Below, one piece after another: positions 42,912-51,327 of a stretch of DNA of 64,000 nt (positions within the stretch are counted from its first letter, which is position 1; every line of letters starts with the position of its first letter). The notes beneath the pieces were generated by a model, which saw only the letters and a program-made list of their open reading frames with translations, was not told where the DNA came from and did no database searches. The position numbers and the translations under genes were made by a program. The stretch is from a bacterium (GTDB taxonomy: Bacteria; Zhuqueibacterota; QNDG01; JAFGCO01), in NCBI GenBank assembly GCA_016932575.1, contig JAFGCO010000048.1:1-64000 (forward strand), read 5' to 3'.

Positions 42912-44528
42912 ATGAGGTTCAAGTTTGATTTTTCAGTTAAATCCTTGCTTATCATTTTCATGTTGATATCCACTATTGTGTCTGCAGCAATTGATCTAAC
43001 CGGCATCGGCACACGGGCGCAGTCAATGGGCGGCAACTTCCGGTCAATCGCTGACGATTACAGCGCCATGTTCTGGAATCCGGCCGGACTGGCTTTTCAG
43101 GAAGGTTCACATCTGGGATTCAGTATGACTCTGGTCAACCAGTCTTCCAGTTATCTGGCTGCGCCGAGTCCCTTTTATCAGGAACGCATTGATCAGGGAA
43201 TGGATCCCGGTTCTCTATCCGGGCTCAGACAGTACAGCGCCACTTATGCCCACACAGCGCACAGCAGTACACCGCTGGTTGCAGTTCCGAGTATCGGTTT
43301 TTATCAAAGCCATGATAAATGGTCATGGGGCATCGGCGCCTGGGCCGCGTTTGGGATCCGGGCCAGCTTTGATTTAATTGGAACTTCCAATTATAATCAA
43401 ACAATTAATTCCTTTCCGGATGAAGATTGGGAAGATGATATGAAATTTATTGATATTCATCCGACGGTGGCTTATCGGATTTCTGAGCAATTATCTGTCG
43501 GTGCAGGGGTGAGTTTGATGATTGCGGATATATATTTGAGAAAACCGGCGTTTTCACCTATGAATCCCTATATCAGTAATACAGAAGTGGAAACATATTA
43601 TCTTGATTATGTCAGCACATTGCCGGAGAGTTATCAGAGATCCATGCAGCAGGCATTGCTCGAAATTCAGTCTTCGCCAAAGGATCATGTGATTGCAGAT
43701 ACTTATCTGACCGGTTTCGGATTGAGTACAGGAGGGAATATCGGTTTCATGTTTAAACCCAATGATAAATTCAGTATAGGTGCATCAATTCAGTACTATA
43801 ATGATGTTCCGCTGGAGGGCGATGCAACAATTTATACTTATTACCCCTATCAGGCAGATATTGCAAACATGCTTCAGGATTCAATCCGAATCAATAATCA
43901 TTCTATGGAAGGACTTTTAAGTTATTACAAGCGGCTTTTTCAGTCGAAAAAAATTAGTTTTGAGGATTACTATGTGCTTCCAAAGATTGGAACCGGTCTG
44001 ATTGATACGCTCCGCAATAGAGATAAAATCCGGGCGGATATGTCTTTGCCTATCCGGATGGGAATCGGTATCAGCTATACAGGAATCGATCATTTCATTT
44101 TTGCTGCAGATGTGGGAATTTCCACCTGGTCAGCGTGGGATGTATTTCATATCTACGATGAAGACGATAATCCAGTAAGCAAAATCGAGAAAAACTGGAA
44201 AGATGTCATCCGTTTTGGCATCGGCATAGAATATGCAGCCTCCTTATTAAAATTAAGAAGCGGATTTTATACGGAATCCCGCGCCGCTGTCAATGCCACC
44301 ATGGTCCCCACCAATCCGGATGTGAGCAGGCGTAATGTGTTCTCTTTCGGGGCGGAACTCCCGGCGGGAAAATACAGGTTTCATCTTTGCTTCGAACACA
44401 TGTTTATGAAGGATTTGGATATCGAGACCTGGGTGCCGTTTGACAATGAGCTTGATTATAAGAATATGGCGGGTCATTATTCTGCTTCAATGCAGAATTT
44501 TATGTTTGGTATGGATGTTGAGCTTTAA
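42912..44528 (+). CDS. FadL/TodX-type outer-membrane transporter (OmpP1)
   Basis: 538 residues. Signal peptide about 1-25 (SLLIIFMLISTIVSAA), then the family hallmark GIGTRAQSMGGNFRSIADDYSAMFWNPAG, followed by long alternating strands to the end (FMFGMDVEL). FadL proteins are 14-stranded barrels that let long-chain fatty acids or aromatic hydrocarbons cross the outer membrane by lateral diffusion. Longer than E. coli FadL (about 420 mature), with extra insertions about 190-350. The acyl-CoA synthetase at 9.8-11.5 kb could act on imported fatty acids, but the two are not linked. Confidence 0.88.
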   Translation: MRFKFDFSVKSLLIIFMLISTIVSAAIDLTGIGTRAQSMGGNFRSIADDYSAMFWNPAGLAFQEGSHLGFSMTLVNQSSSYLAAPSPFYQERIDQGMDPGSLSGLRQYSATYAHTAHSSTPLVAVPSIGFYQSHDKWSWGIGAWAAFGIRASFDLIGTSNYNQTINSFPDEDWEDDMKFIDIHPTVAYRISEQLSVGAGVSLMIADIYLRKPAFSPMNPYISNTEVETYYLDYVSTLPESYQRSMQQALLEIQSSPKDHVIADTYLTGFGLSTGGNIGFMFKPNDKFSIGASIQYYNDVPLEGDATIYTYYPYQADIANMLQDSIRINNHSMEGLLSYYKRLFQSKKISFEDYYVLPKIGTGLIDTLRNRDKIRADMSLPIRMGIGISYTGIDHFIFAADVGISTWSAWDVFHIYDEDDNPVSKIEKNWKDVIRFGIGIEYAASLLKLRSGFYTESRAAVNATMVPTNPDVSRRNVFSFGAELPAGKYRFHLCFEHMFMKDLDIETWVPFDNELDYKNMAGHYSASMQNFMFGMDVEL

Positions 44529-44555
44529 TGAATTTTGGATTGTCAGGAGGCGTTA

Positions 44556-44681
44556 TTGGATCATATGAGCAACAGATTGAATAAAATTAGTAAAACAAAA
44601 TGCGAATTTGGTCGTATTATTATTGATGCTGAACACGAACTGATTTTTAAATTTTGTCAGGGATTTTTATTCTTAAATTAA
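44556..44681 (+). CDS. Possible 41-codon small ORF
   Basis: TTG start 5 nt after GGAGG, reading LDHMSNRLNKISKTK, then CEFGRIIIDAEHELIF and KFCQGFLFLN. It lies in the 183-bp gap after the porin gene. The strong ribosome site is the only support; no family is recognised. Confidence 0.25.
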   Translation: MDHMSNRLNKISKTKCEFGRIIIDAEHELIFKFCQGFLFLN

Positions 44682-44711
44682 TAATGTAATAAGTCATACG
44701 GAGGTGTAAAG

Positions 44712-45074
44712 ATGTCCAAATTTATTGATGACCTGAAACAAACGTCCCAGAAACTGTTTTCTTCAGCCAAAGTCAAGGCGGATGAATATGCGAAAATAGG
44801 AAAGGCCAAGGGCGAGATCGTTATTCTTAAACAGAAGCTGACCAAAGCGTACAGTGATCTGGGTGAGGCTGTTCGGCCTCTTCTTGAGAAAGATAAAAAG
44901 TCTCCTCTGGCTGAAAATGAACCCGTAAAAGCGAGCTTAAAAAAGATTACGGATATTGAAAAATCTATCAAAGAAAAAGAAAAAGAAATCGAAGCTGCAA
45001 AAAAAGAAGCAGAAGCAAAGACTGAAGGGAATCAGCAGGTAAAAACAACGAAAAAAAATAAAAGCACAGAGTAA
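44712..45074 (+). CDS. Small coiled-coil protein of unknown function
   Basis: 120 residues, very strong ribosome site (GGAGGTG, 5 nt). It starts MSKFIDDLKQTSQKLFSSAK, then heptad-rich helix (GEIVILKQKLTKAYSDLGEAV) and a second helix rich in Lys/Glu (IEKSIKEKEKEIEAAKKEAE), ending in a basic tail. The pattern resembles small phasin-like or zinc-ribbon-headed helical proteins, but no zinc ribbon is present. Likely cytoplasmic. Has its own terminator. Confidence 0.75.
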   Translation: MSKFIDDLKQTSQKLFSSAKVKADEYAKIGKAKGEIVILKQKLTKAYSDLGEAVRPLLEKDKKSPLAENEPVKASLKKITDIEKSIKEKEKEIEAAKKEAEAKTEGNQQVKTTKKNKSTE

Positions 45075-45127
45075 CCCTGATATTGCTTCTGTTTGTTTGG
45101 AGGTTTGTGCTTCTGGCCTAAGAGACC

Positions 45128-45168
45128 AAAAACACCAGTGCTGTTCAACTGGTGTTTTCCATTTTTTA
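45128..45168 (+). terminator. Rho-independent terminator after the coiled-coil gene
   Basis: AAAACACCAGT (45129-45139) and ACTGGTGTTTT (45148-45158), perfect 11-bp stem with an 8-nt loop, followed by CCATTTTTT. Confidence 0.88.
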
Positions 45169-45199
45169 AATCAAGTTTATTTTTTTTATTGCTGAGGAT

Positions 45200-46303
45200 A
45201 TGAACATCAAATGGTGTAAGTGCAATATTCCGATATCGCTTTTTCTTGTCATGTTCACCGGATATCGATTACAATCGCAGGACGCATTCCCGACGGATAC
45301 AATATTGATTGCGGCTGTGGGCGATATCATGTTGGGAACAGACTATCCCTCAGAAGCTTATCTGCCGCCGGAAGGGGACTGCCATTTTCTTTTTGATGAA
45401 GTCCGAGAATATTTGATCAGGGGTGATTTGACTTTTGGAAATCTCGAAGGCACTTTTGCAGGTCCCTATGGCCAGGCAAAGCAGGGCAGGCATTGTTATG
45501 CGTTTCGTATGCCGGTTCGATTTGCACCTTGCCTGAGCCAGGCTGGTTTTGATTTTTTCAGCCTCGCCAATAATCATGCCCTGGATTTCGGTATTGCAGG
45601 ATATCGAAACACCTTGAGGGTTTTAAATCAAATTGGCATACAGGGATTGGGTTTGAAAGATGCTCCTGCGACTATTATTCGGATCAATGACATAAACATT
45701 GGATTCTGTGCTTTTTCCTATAATCCGGCACTGTGTGATTTCAGGGACGCTAAATTGGTGAAAAACGTCATTCGTTCCCTTTCAGAAGGCACGGATATTG
45801 TCATTGTTTCGTTTCATGGCGGTGCAGAAGGTGCGAAATATCGGCATGTACCCAGGCATACCGAATATTATTTGGGGGAGGACCGGGGGGATGTGCACAC
45901 ATTTGCCCATACGGCCATTGATGCAGGAGCCGATCTTGTTCTAGGACATGGTCCGCATGTACTGAGAGCCGTTGAATTGTACAAAAACAAATTCATTGCA
46001 TACAGTCTCGGGAATTTTTGTACTTATGGGCGGTTCAATCTGGGACATTTCAATGGGACATCGCTGATTCTATACATCACGCTGAGTTCCCGGGGAGATT
46101 TTCTTATCGGAAAAATCATTCCTGTTTATCAGGAAGTGCCGGGCATCCCGAAAATCGATTCCCGTAATCGTGCGATCTCGCAAATCAGGAACCTGACAAG
46201 AAAAGATTTTCCTGATACAGATCTTGAAATTCTTGATAATGGAGATATTTTAAAACGCAATCTCAATTCCGATGGGACAATGATCCGATCCCGGGACTTC
46301 TGA
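45200..46303 (+). CDS. CapA-family (PGA_cap) metallophosphatase-fold protein, exported
   Basis: 367 residues. Signal-like N-terminus ([16 protein letters not shown]). Family motifs: [13 protein letters not shown] (about 36), [31 protein letters not shown], and [15 protein letters not shown] with IAYSLGNF. CapA proteins belong to the calcineurin-like fold and take part in poly-gamma-glutamate capsule anchoring or other envelope polymers; no capBC genes are nearby, so this one may have another role. The 3' end overlaps the convergent exonuclease gene by 54 bp. Confidence 0.9.
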   Translation: MNIKWCKCNIPISLFLVMFTGYRLQSQDAFPTDTILIAAVGDIMLGTDYPSEAYLPPEGDCHFLFDEVREYLIRGDLTFGNLEGTFAGPYGQAKQGRHCYAFRMPVRFAPCLSQAGFDFFSLANNHALDFGIAGYRNTLRVLNQIGIQGLGLKDAPATIIRINDINIGFCAFSYNPALCDFRDAKLVKNVIRSLSEGTDIVIVSFHGGAEGAKYRHVPRHTEYYLGEDRGDVHTFAHTAIDAGADLVLGHGPHVLRAVELYKNKFIAYSLGNFCTYGRFNLGHFNGTSLILYITLSSRGDFLIGKIIPVYQEVPGIPKIDSRNRAISQIRNLTRKDFPDTDLEILDNGDILKRNLNSDGTMIRSRDF

Positions 46304-47023
46304 CAGGATGAAAGCAGACTGCAGGTTTGATCTCAGGTTATCGCTGATAAAAAAGTAATCGATGCGCCAGCCCACATTTCTTTCCCGGGCCCGGCTTTTA
46401 TAATCCCACCAACTGTAATTCCCGCCTTCCTGATTGAATAAACGGAAAGTGTCCAAATACCCTTGTGAGAGAAATGTATCGATCCATGCGCGTTCTTCAG
46501 GCAGAAATCCGGATATCATTTCATTTTCTTTAGGTCTGGAAAGGTCAATGGGTTTATGGGCTGTATTGACATCACCACATATGATTAGAGGATGTCCCTT
46601 TTTTCTATATTCGCCGGCTGATTTTAAAAATGCTGAATAAAAATCCATCTTATACTGCAGTCGGTCTTTTGAGGCTTTACCGTTGGGGTAATAAATATTG
46701 AATAGAGTGAAATTTTCAAATTCGGCGATTAAAGTGCGACCTTCCCGGTCGAATTTTTCAATGCCCAGACCTCGATGAATTCTATTGGGTTTTTGTTTCG
46801 AATATAAAGCGACGCCGCTGTATCCTTTTTTTTCGGCAGCAACAAATATACTTTTATATTCGGATACTTCAAGGATTTCCGGGGGCAATTGTTCGGGATG
46901 GGCTTTTGTTTCCTGGAGGCAAAGCATATCCGGAGATTCCTGCTGGAACCATTCAAGAAATCCCTTTTTTAAAACAGCACGCAATCCGTTGACATTCCAG
47001 GACAAGAGCCGATAAGTTGCCAT
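46250..47023 (-). CDS. xthA: Exodeoxyribonuclease III / AP endonuclease
   Basis: 257 residues from the ATG at 47023 (GGAG, 5 nt). Motifs of the ExoIII family: [20 protein letters not shown] with the metal-binding Glu, [31 protein letters not shown] and the catalytic SDHCPI near the end. Removes abasic sites and 3' blocks in base-excision repair. The product's C-terminal end is encoded antisense to the CapA-like gene end. Confidence 0.96.
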   Translation of the reverse strand: MATYRLLSWNVNGLRAVLKKGFLEWFQQESPDMLCLQETKAHPEQLPPEILEVSEYKSIFVAAEKKGYSGVALYSKQKPNRIHRGLGIEKFDREGRTLIAEFENFTLFNIYYPNGKASKDRLQYKMDFYSAFLKSAGEYRKKGHPLIICGDVNTAHKPIDLSRPKENEMISGFLPEERAWIDTFLSQGYLDTFRLFNQEGGNYSWWDYKSRARERNVGWRIDYFFISDNLRSNLQSAFILSEVPGSDHCPIGIEIAF

Positions 47024-47115
47024 AGAAACTCCGAGCAAAAGTCTATATAATGTCTATGCCTATTAAAATATAAATATAAATAACAAGGATCGCAAGAGAT
47101 GAGATTGCGGTATGC

Positions 47116-47547
47116 CTATGATGTGCCATTGATAGAAAGGCGGTTGACATCTGATTCGATGAGAAAGATAAAACGGATTCTGTCTTCTTTTTTCATTCTT
47201 GATAATGGCAGCTGAATTATATGTTTTTCATTGATCTGAAAATTAATATGCCTATCCGGCTTGATTGTATGAATGTTGGTAATTTGGCTGAATTCGAAAT
47301 GATGAGGTATAATAAAAAATCCTTTTCGAACAATAATACCGGTCTCGTTAAAGATAACATAGTGAAAGAGCCATACACAGATCATACGATATATCCAATA
47401 AATGGCAATGAGAATACAAAATGTAAATATGAGTGGTTCACGGACATTGAAATTTCCCGCGGCAAATACAAATAAAAAAATAATGGGCAAAGGGATCCAT
47501 CGCTCTACTGCATTGAATCTAAAACGTGCAAAATGGTTCGTCGACAT
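47116..47547 (-). CDS. Two-helix membrane protein with bacterial PH-like domain
   Basis: 143 residues. Two helices (IPLPIIFLFVFAAGNF and LIFTFCILIAIYWIYRMICVW), then a beta-rich part (YVIFNETGIIVRKGFFIIPHHFEFSQI cut to: IFNETGIIVRKGFF, FSQITNIHTI) like bPH2/DUF304 domains. Last gene of the second kinase cluster, 5 bp after the lone receiver. Function unknown; it may have the role of a membrane partner. Confidence 0.65.
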   Translation of the reverse strand: MSTNHFARFRFNAVERWIPLPIIFLFVFAAGNFNVREPLIFTFCILIAIYWIYRMICVWLFHYVIFNETGIIVRKGFFIIPHHFEFSQITNIHTIKPDRHINFQINEKHIIQLPLSRMKKEDRIRFIFLIESDVNRLSINGTS

Positions 47548-47552
47548 TCGGA

Positions 47553-47945
47553 TTACTCCGGTTTTGATTCTTTATTATCAATCAAATCTTCAATAATTCC
47601 CACGATATTGGTTGGTGAATCAATGCCTTTTGTCCGGTAATAATTGGCCCCCAAATCAATGGCTTTATCAATATCTTTCGATTCACCCAGAACAGAGAAA
47701 ACAACCACGGGGATATCTTTTGTCTCCTCATGATTTCGTACTTTTTCCAGGACTTCATATCCGGTGAGGCCCGGCAGAACAAGATCCAATAAGATCAAAT
47801 CCGGATGCTTTGATTTTGCCAATTCCCATCCCTTTTTTCCGTCTTCCGCTTCTATAACTTGAAAACCCTCATTTTCTAGTACACCACGATAAATCAGACG
47901 AAAAACGGTTTCGTCTTCAACGATGAGTACATTTCCCTTTGCCAT
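47553..47945 (-). CDS. Stand-alone CheY-like response regulator
   Basis: 130 residues, one receiver domain: LIVEDETVFR, acceptor LILLDLVLPGLTG (Asp about 53), VVFSVLGESKD, and YYRTKGIDSP holding the conserved Lys. No output domain. It probably passes phosphate or binds a partner. 16 bp after the REC-PAS kinase. Confidence 0.92.
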   Translation of the reverse strand: MAKGNVLIVEDETVFRLIYRGVLENEGFQVIEAEDGKKGWELAKSKHPDLILLDLVLPGLTGYEVLEKVRNHEETKDIPVVVFSVLGESKDIDKAIDLGANYYRTKGIDSPTNIVGIIEDLIDNKESKPE

Positions 47946-47961
47946 GATAGTCTCCTATGCT

Positions 47962-49425
47962 TCAATTACTTAATGGAATTTCAAAAATAAATGTCGCCCC
48001 TTTTCCTACTTTTGATTTTACTAAAATGTTGCCTTTTTGTAATTGCATAAATTGGTGAGCAATATAAAGCCCCAAACCGCATCCGCCATGGGTCGAAGGG
48101 GCACCTTTGAATATCTGTTTTCGCTGGAACAGACTGTTTTTTTGGTTTGCAGGGATGCCGCTTCCTGTATCGTGAATTTCGACACTTCCATATTCGCGGG
48201 TTCTTTTTACAATAATGGAAATACTGCCCTTCTCAGTGAATTTATATGCATTGTGTATTACATTGTTCAGGGCTTCAACCATTTTATCCTGATCGGCCAT
48301 CACAGAAATATGGTTGTCCGATTTCATGATATTCAGCTTCAGACCTTTGGATTCAATATTATCTTTGTGTTCACGGACTGCCAGGTCTACAATCTCATCC
48401 AAATTTGCCGGTTTGATGTTCATTGAAATGACACCACGTTCTATTCGGGAAATGTTCAACAGATCGGAAATAATCCGATAATTCCGTTTGCTGATATCCT
48501 GCATTACCCGAAGATATTCAATTTGTTGAGGAGATAATTTTCCTGTCAATCCCTTCAACATATTGTCTATACAGCCAAGAATACCCGAGACAGGTGTTTT
48601 TAGCTGATGGGAAACCAGAGAGACAAAGTCACTTTTCATTGATTCGACTTTTTTTCGTTCTGTAATATTCCGGGCAATAATCGTAAAGAAGATTTCATCG
48701 CGAATAATCCAAGATGCCAATGAGAATTCCATGGGAAATTCAGTGCCGTCTTTTCGAATTGCAATCGTCTCTGTGGTTTTGCCAATATAGTCCGATTCCT
48801 CTGTTAAAACCATCCGATCCATTTCATTGATAATGGTTTGTCTGAAACGCTCCGTTATTAAAAATGTAAAATGCTGACCAGAAGCCTCGGTTTGTGAATA
48901 ACCAAACATCATTTCAGCAGCACGGTTCCAGAAGATGATTCTCATTTTAATATCAATGGTGATAATGGCTTCGGTGGCTGAATCAACGACTGATCGATAC
49001 TGTTCTTCTGAGGCTTTTAACTGGGATTCCGCCTGTTTTCGGTAGAGAGCAACTTCAATAGCCGCTTTTAATTCATCGCCCTGAAATGGTTTTATGACAA
49101 AACCATAGGGCTCAACACTTTTGGCCCGTTCCAGTATTTTTTCACCCCCATATGCCGTAAGAAATACCACAGGAATGTCCAGTTCTTCTCGAATCATTCC
49201 TGCAGCAGTAATACCATCAAGATCACTGTCTGGCATCACGATATCCATGAGAATAATATCGGGTTTTTTCTCTCTGGCCATTTTTATTGCTTCTTTGCCG
49301 TTATTGGCAATGCCGACCACTTGATATTCCATATTTTCAAAGTAGTCCTGAAGTTGTGTGGTTATGATCACTTCATCATCAACAATCAAGATACGATGTG
49401 TCTTATTTTGAATTAAAGTTTGCAC
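47962..49425 (-). CDS. REC-PAS histidine kinase
   Basis: 487 residues. Receiver about 12-128 (LIVDDEVI, IILMDIVMPDSDLDG, FVIKPFQ), PAS about 140-258 (IITIDIKMRIIFWNRAAEMMFGY), HisKA with FVSLVSHQLKTPVSGI (about 275), HATPase with ALNNVIHNAYKF, IHDTGSGIP and GGCGLGLYIA. Soluble; no membrane segment. Input is through its receiver and PAS domain. Clustered with two other kinases upstream and the lone receiver downstream. Confidence 0.93.
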   Translation of the reverse strand: MQTLIQNKTHRILIVDDEVIITTQLQDYFENMEYQVVGIANNGKEAIKMAREKKPDIILMDIVMPDSDLDGITAAGMIREELDIPVVFLTAYGGEKILERAKSVEPYGFVIKPFQGDELKAAIEVALYRKQAESQLKASEEQYRSVVDSATEAIITIDIKMRIIFWNRAAEMMFGYSQTEASGQHFTFLITERFRQTIINEMDRMVLTEESDYIGKTTETIAIRKDGTEFPMEFSLASWIIRDEIFFTIIARNITERKKVESMKSDFVSLVSHQLKTPVSGILGCIDNMLKGLTGKLSPQQIEYLRVMQDISKRNYRIISDLLNISRIERGVISMNIKPANLDEIVDLAVREHKDNIESKGLKLNIMKSDNHISVMADQDKMVEALNNVIHNAYKFTEKGSISIIVKRTREYGSVEIHDTGSGIPANQKNSLFQRKQIFKGAPSTHGGCGLGLYIAHQFMQLQKGNILVKSKVGKGATFIFEIPLSN

Positions 49426-49548
49426 GTTTCAATCCCGCACTATTTCAATTTGTAATTTGAAAGCACCTTTTTTTTGTTTATGGCATATATCACAATGCAA
49501 AGTGATAATATTTCAAAAGTTGTGCCAAAAAGTTTAATTACATTGATC

Positions 49549-51327
49549 TTAAGATATTTTATTCGAATGTTTTTCAGATTGTTTTTCTTTAAAAATGATA
49601 TGAAATAAGGTTTCGGGTGTTCGTTTGAATATTAATTTTCCATGCATTTGTTCTTCGCACAGCAACCGTACAAGACGCAGCCCGAGTGTATGCGTGTTCC
49701 TGATGTCAACATTTTTTGGAATTTCCACGCCATCATATTTTACTATCAATTCAAATGTTTTTACCTCTTTTGGGTATTGGCGCATGGAGACTGTTATATT
49801 TCCTTTTTGGTTAGAGGGGAAGGCATATTTTAAAGCATTTGAAATCAATTCATTAATGATTAAACCGCAGTACACCGAATTTTTAATGCTGAGATTACAT
49901 TTTTCGATGTTCAAATGAAGAGATACACGATCCTGCGTTGGGATGTGCTGATTGAAAAGATGCCGGATCAATGCTCGCACATAATATTCAAAATCAATAT
50001 GGGAGAAATCTTCTGTATGATAGAGCTGTTCATGAAGGATTGCCATGGTTCGAATACGATTTTGACTTTGCCTGATGCAATTGAGAATTTTATCGTCAGT
50101 AAATTGAAAAGACTGCAGATGAAGCAGGCTCGAGATGATTTGCAGATTATTTTTTACCCGATGATGAATTTCCTGGAGTAAAATTTCTTTTTCGTGCAAA
50201 GACATACGGATTTTATTTTCCTGCTTAATACGTTCTGTAATATCATGAAAAATGACAATAAAACCAAGATTGCCCTGAGCCCGAGGCGTATGAATTTCAA
50301 AGATCCGGTTATTGAATTCCAATTCATAGGGTTCAACATTTTTTTCTTGAAACATATCTTTTACGTAGGAAAGGACACGAATGCGATCCTTTCCTCCAAG
50401 TAATTTTTTCGCGAGTTTGCTGGTATTTTGACCGATCAATACCTGATGTGATATTCCGATCATATTACAAAGCGCTGAATTAACCTGACAAATGATACCT
50501 CTCATGTCGACAAGGATAATACCGTCAACAGCGCTTTCCAAAATGCTCTGGAGCCTGTCATCACTGGGTTGAAGGTCAAAAGTGTCCGCATTTTTTCTGA
50601 AAATAAAAACAGCCCCATCCCTGATTTTACTTATAGCAAATTCAATTGGCCATGAATTGCCATCCATCAGGCACAGCAGGACTGCCTGTCCCTTGATTTC
50701 TTTTGTTCCGGATTTAAGTGCCTTGAGAACGGGATCGGGTATTATTTTTTTACTGGCATTGTTTTTCAATTGAAAGACATCTTTTATTTTATGGCCAAGT
50801 ATTTCAGCATTATGATGGAAAAACAGATCCCCGGCAGTTTTGTTGATAAATACTATTCGCGTGTTTTTATCCGTAATGATTACTGCATCTTTGACATGAT
50901 CAAACGCCGTATGAATCTGGGATTCGATTTGAACCGCCTTATTTTCCAGCCTGTAATGAACCACTGCAGTGTTCATTACGGTCTTAAGCTGTGACGCATC
51001 GTCTGGTTTGATCATCTGTGCGTACGGATCGGTTGATTTAATTCTTTTTTGTATATTTGCCTTGTTTTCTTCTGAGACATAAATCATGGGGATATTTCGG
51101 TCATGCACAATTTTATGAGCTGCTTTTGTTGCTGATGAATTGTCTTCTAACATAATATCCATAAAAACGATGTCCGGAGAATTCTTCTTCAGTGATTTCA
51201 ATGCTTGAGGATTGGAAGGGGCAATTTGGATGTTCTGATATCCCAGCCTTTGCAGAGAATGTTGCATTCGTTCAGCGATTTTTTTATGATTTTCGACAAT
51301 TAAAATGGAAGTTTCTGCAATCATCAT
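49549..51327 (-). CDS. REC-PAS-PAS histidine kinase of HisKA_2 type
   Basis: 592 residues. Receiver-like about 6-120 with acceptor IVFMDIMLED and QMIKPDD, but the acidic pair reads VENH rather than DD. PAS1 about 130-245 (VIITDKNTRIVFINKTAGDLFF), PAS2 about 258-370 (IILVDMRGIICQVNSALCNMIG), HisKA_2 with HHRVKNNLQIISSLLHLQ (about 390), ATPase N-box IINELISNALKYAF, and G1 KYDGVEIP (Glu instead of the second Gly). It overlaps the preceding kinase gene by 4 bp. Confidence 0.92.
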   Translation of the reverse strand: MMIAETSILIVENHKKIAERMQHSLQRLGYQNIQIAPSNPQALKSLKKNSPDIVFMDIMLEDNSSATKAAHKIVHDRNIPMIYVSEENKANIQKRIKSTDPYAQMIKPDDASQLKTVMNTAVVHYRLENKAVQIESQIHTAFDHVKDAVIITDKNTRIVFINKTAGDLFFHHNAEILGHKIKDVFQLKNNASKKIIPDPVLKALKSGTKEIKGQAVLLCLMDGNSWPIEFAISKIRDGAVFIFRKNADTFDLQPSDDRLQSILESAVDGIILVDMRGIICQVNSALCNMIGISHQVLIGQNTSKLAKKLLGGKDRIRVLSYVKDMFQEKNVEPYELEFNNRIFEIHTPRAQGNLGFIVIFHDITERIKQENKIRMSLHEKEILLQEIHHRVKNNLQIISSLLHLQSFQFTDDKILNCIRQSQNRIRTMAILHEQLYHTEDFSHIDFEYYVRALIRHLFNQHIPTQDRVSLHLNIEKCNLSIKNSVYCGLIINELISNALKYAFPSNQKGNITVSMRQYPKEVKTFELIVKYDGVEIPKNVDIRNTHTLGLRLVRLLCEEQMHGKLIFKRTPETLFHIIFKEKQSEKHSNKIS

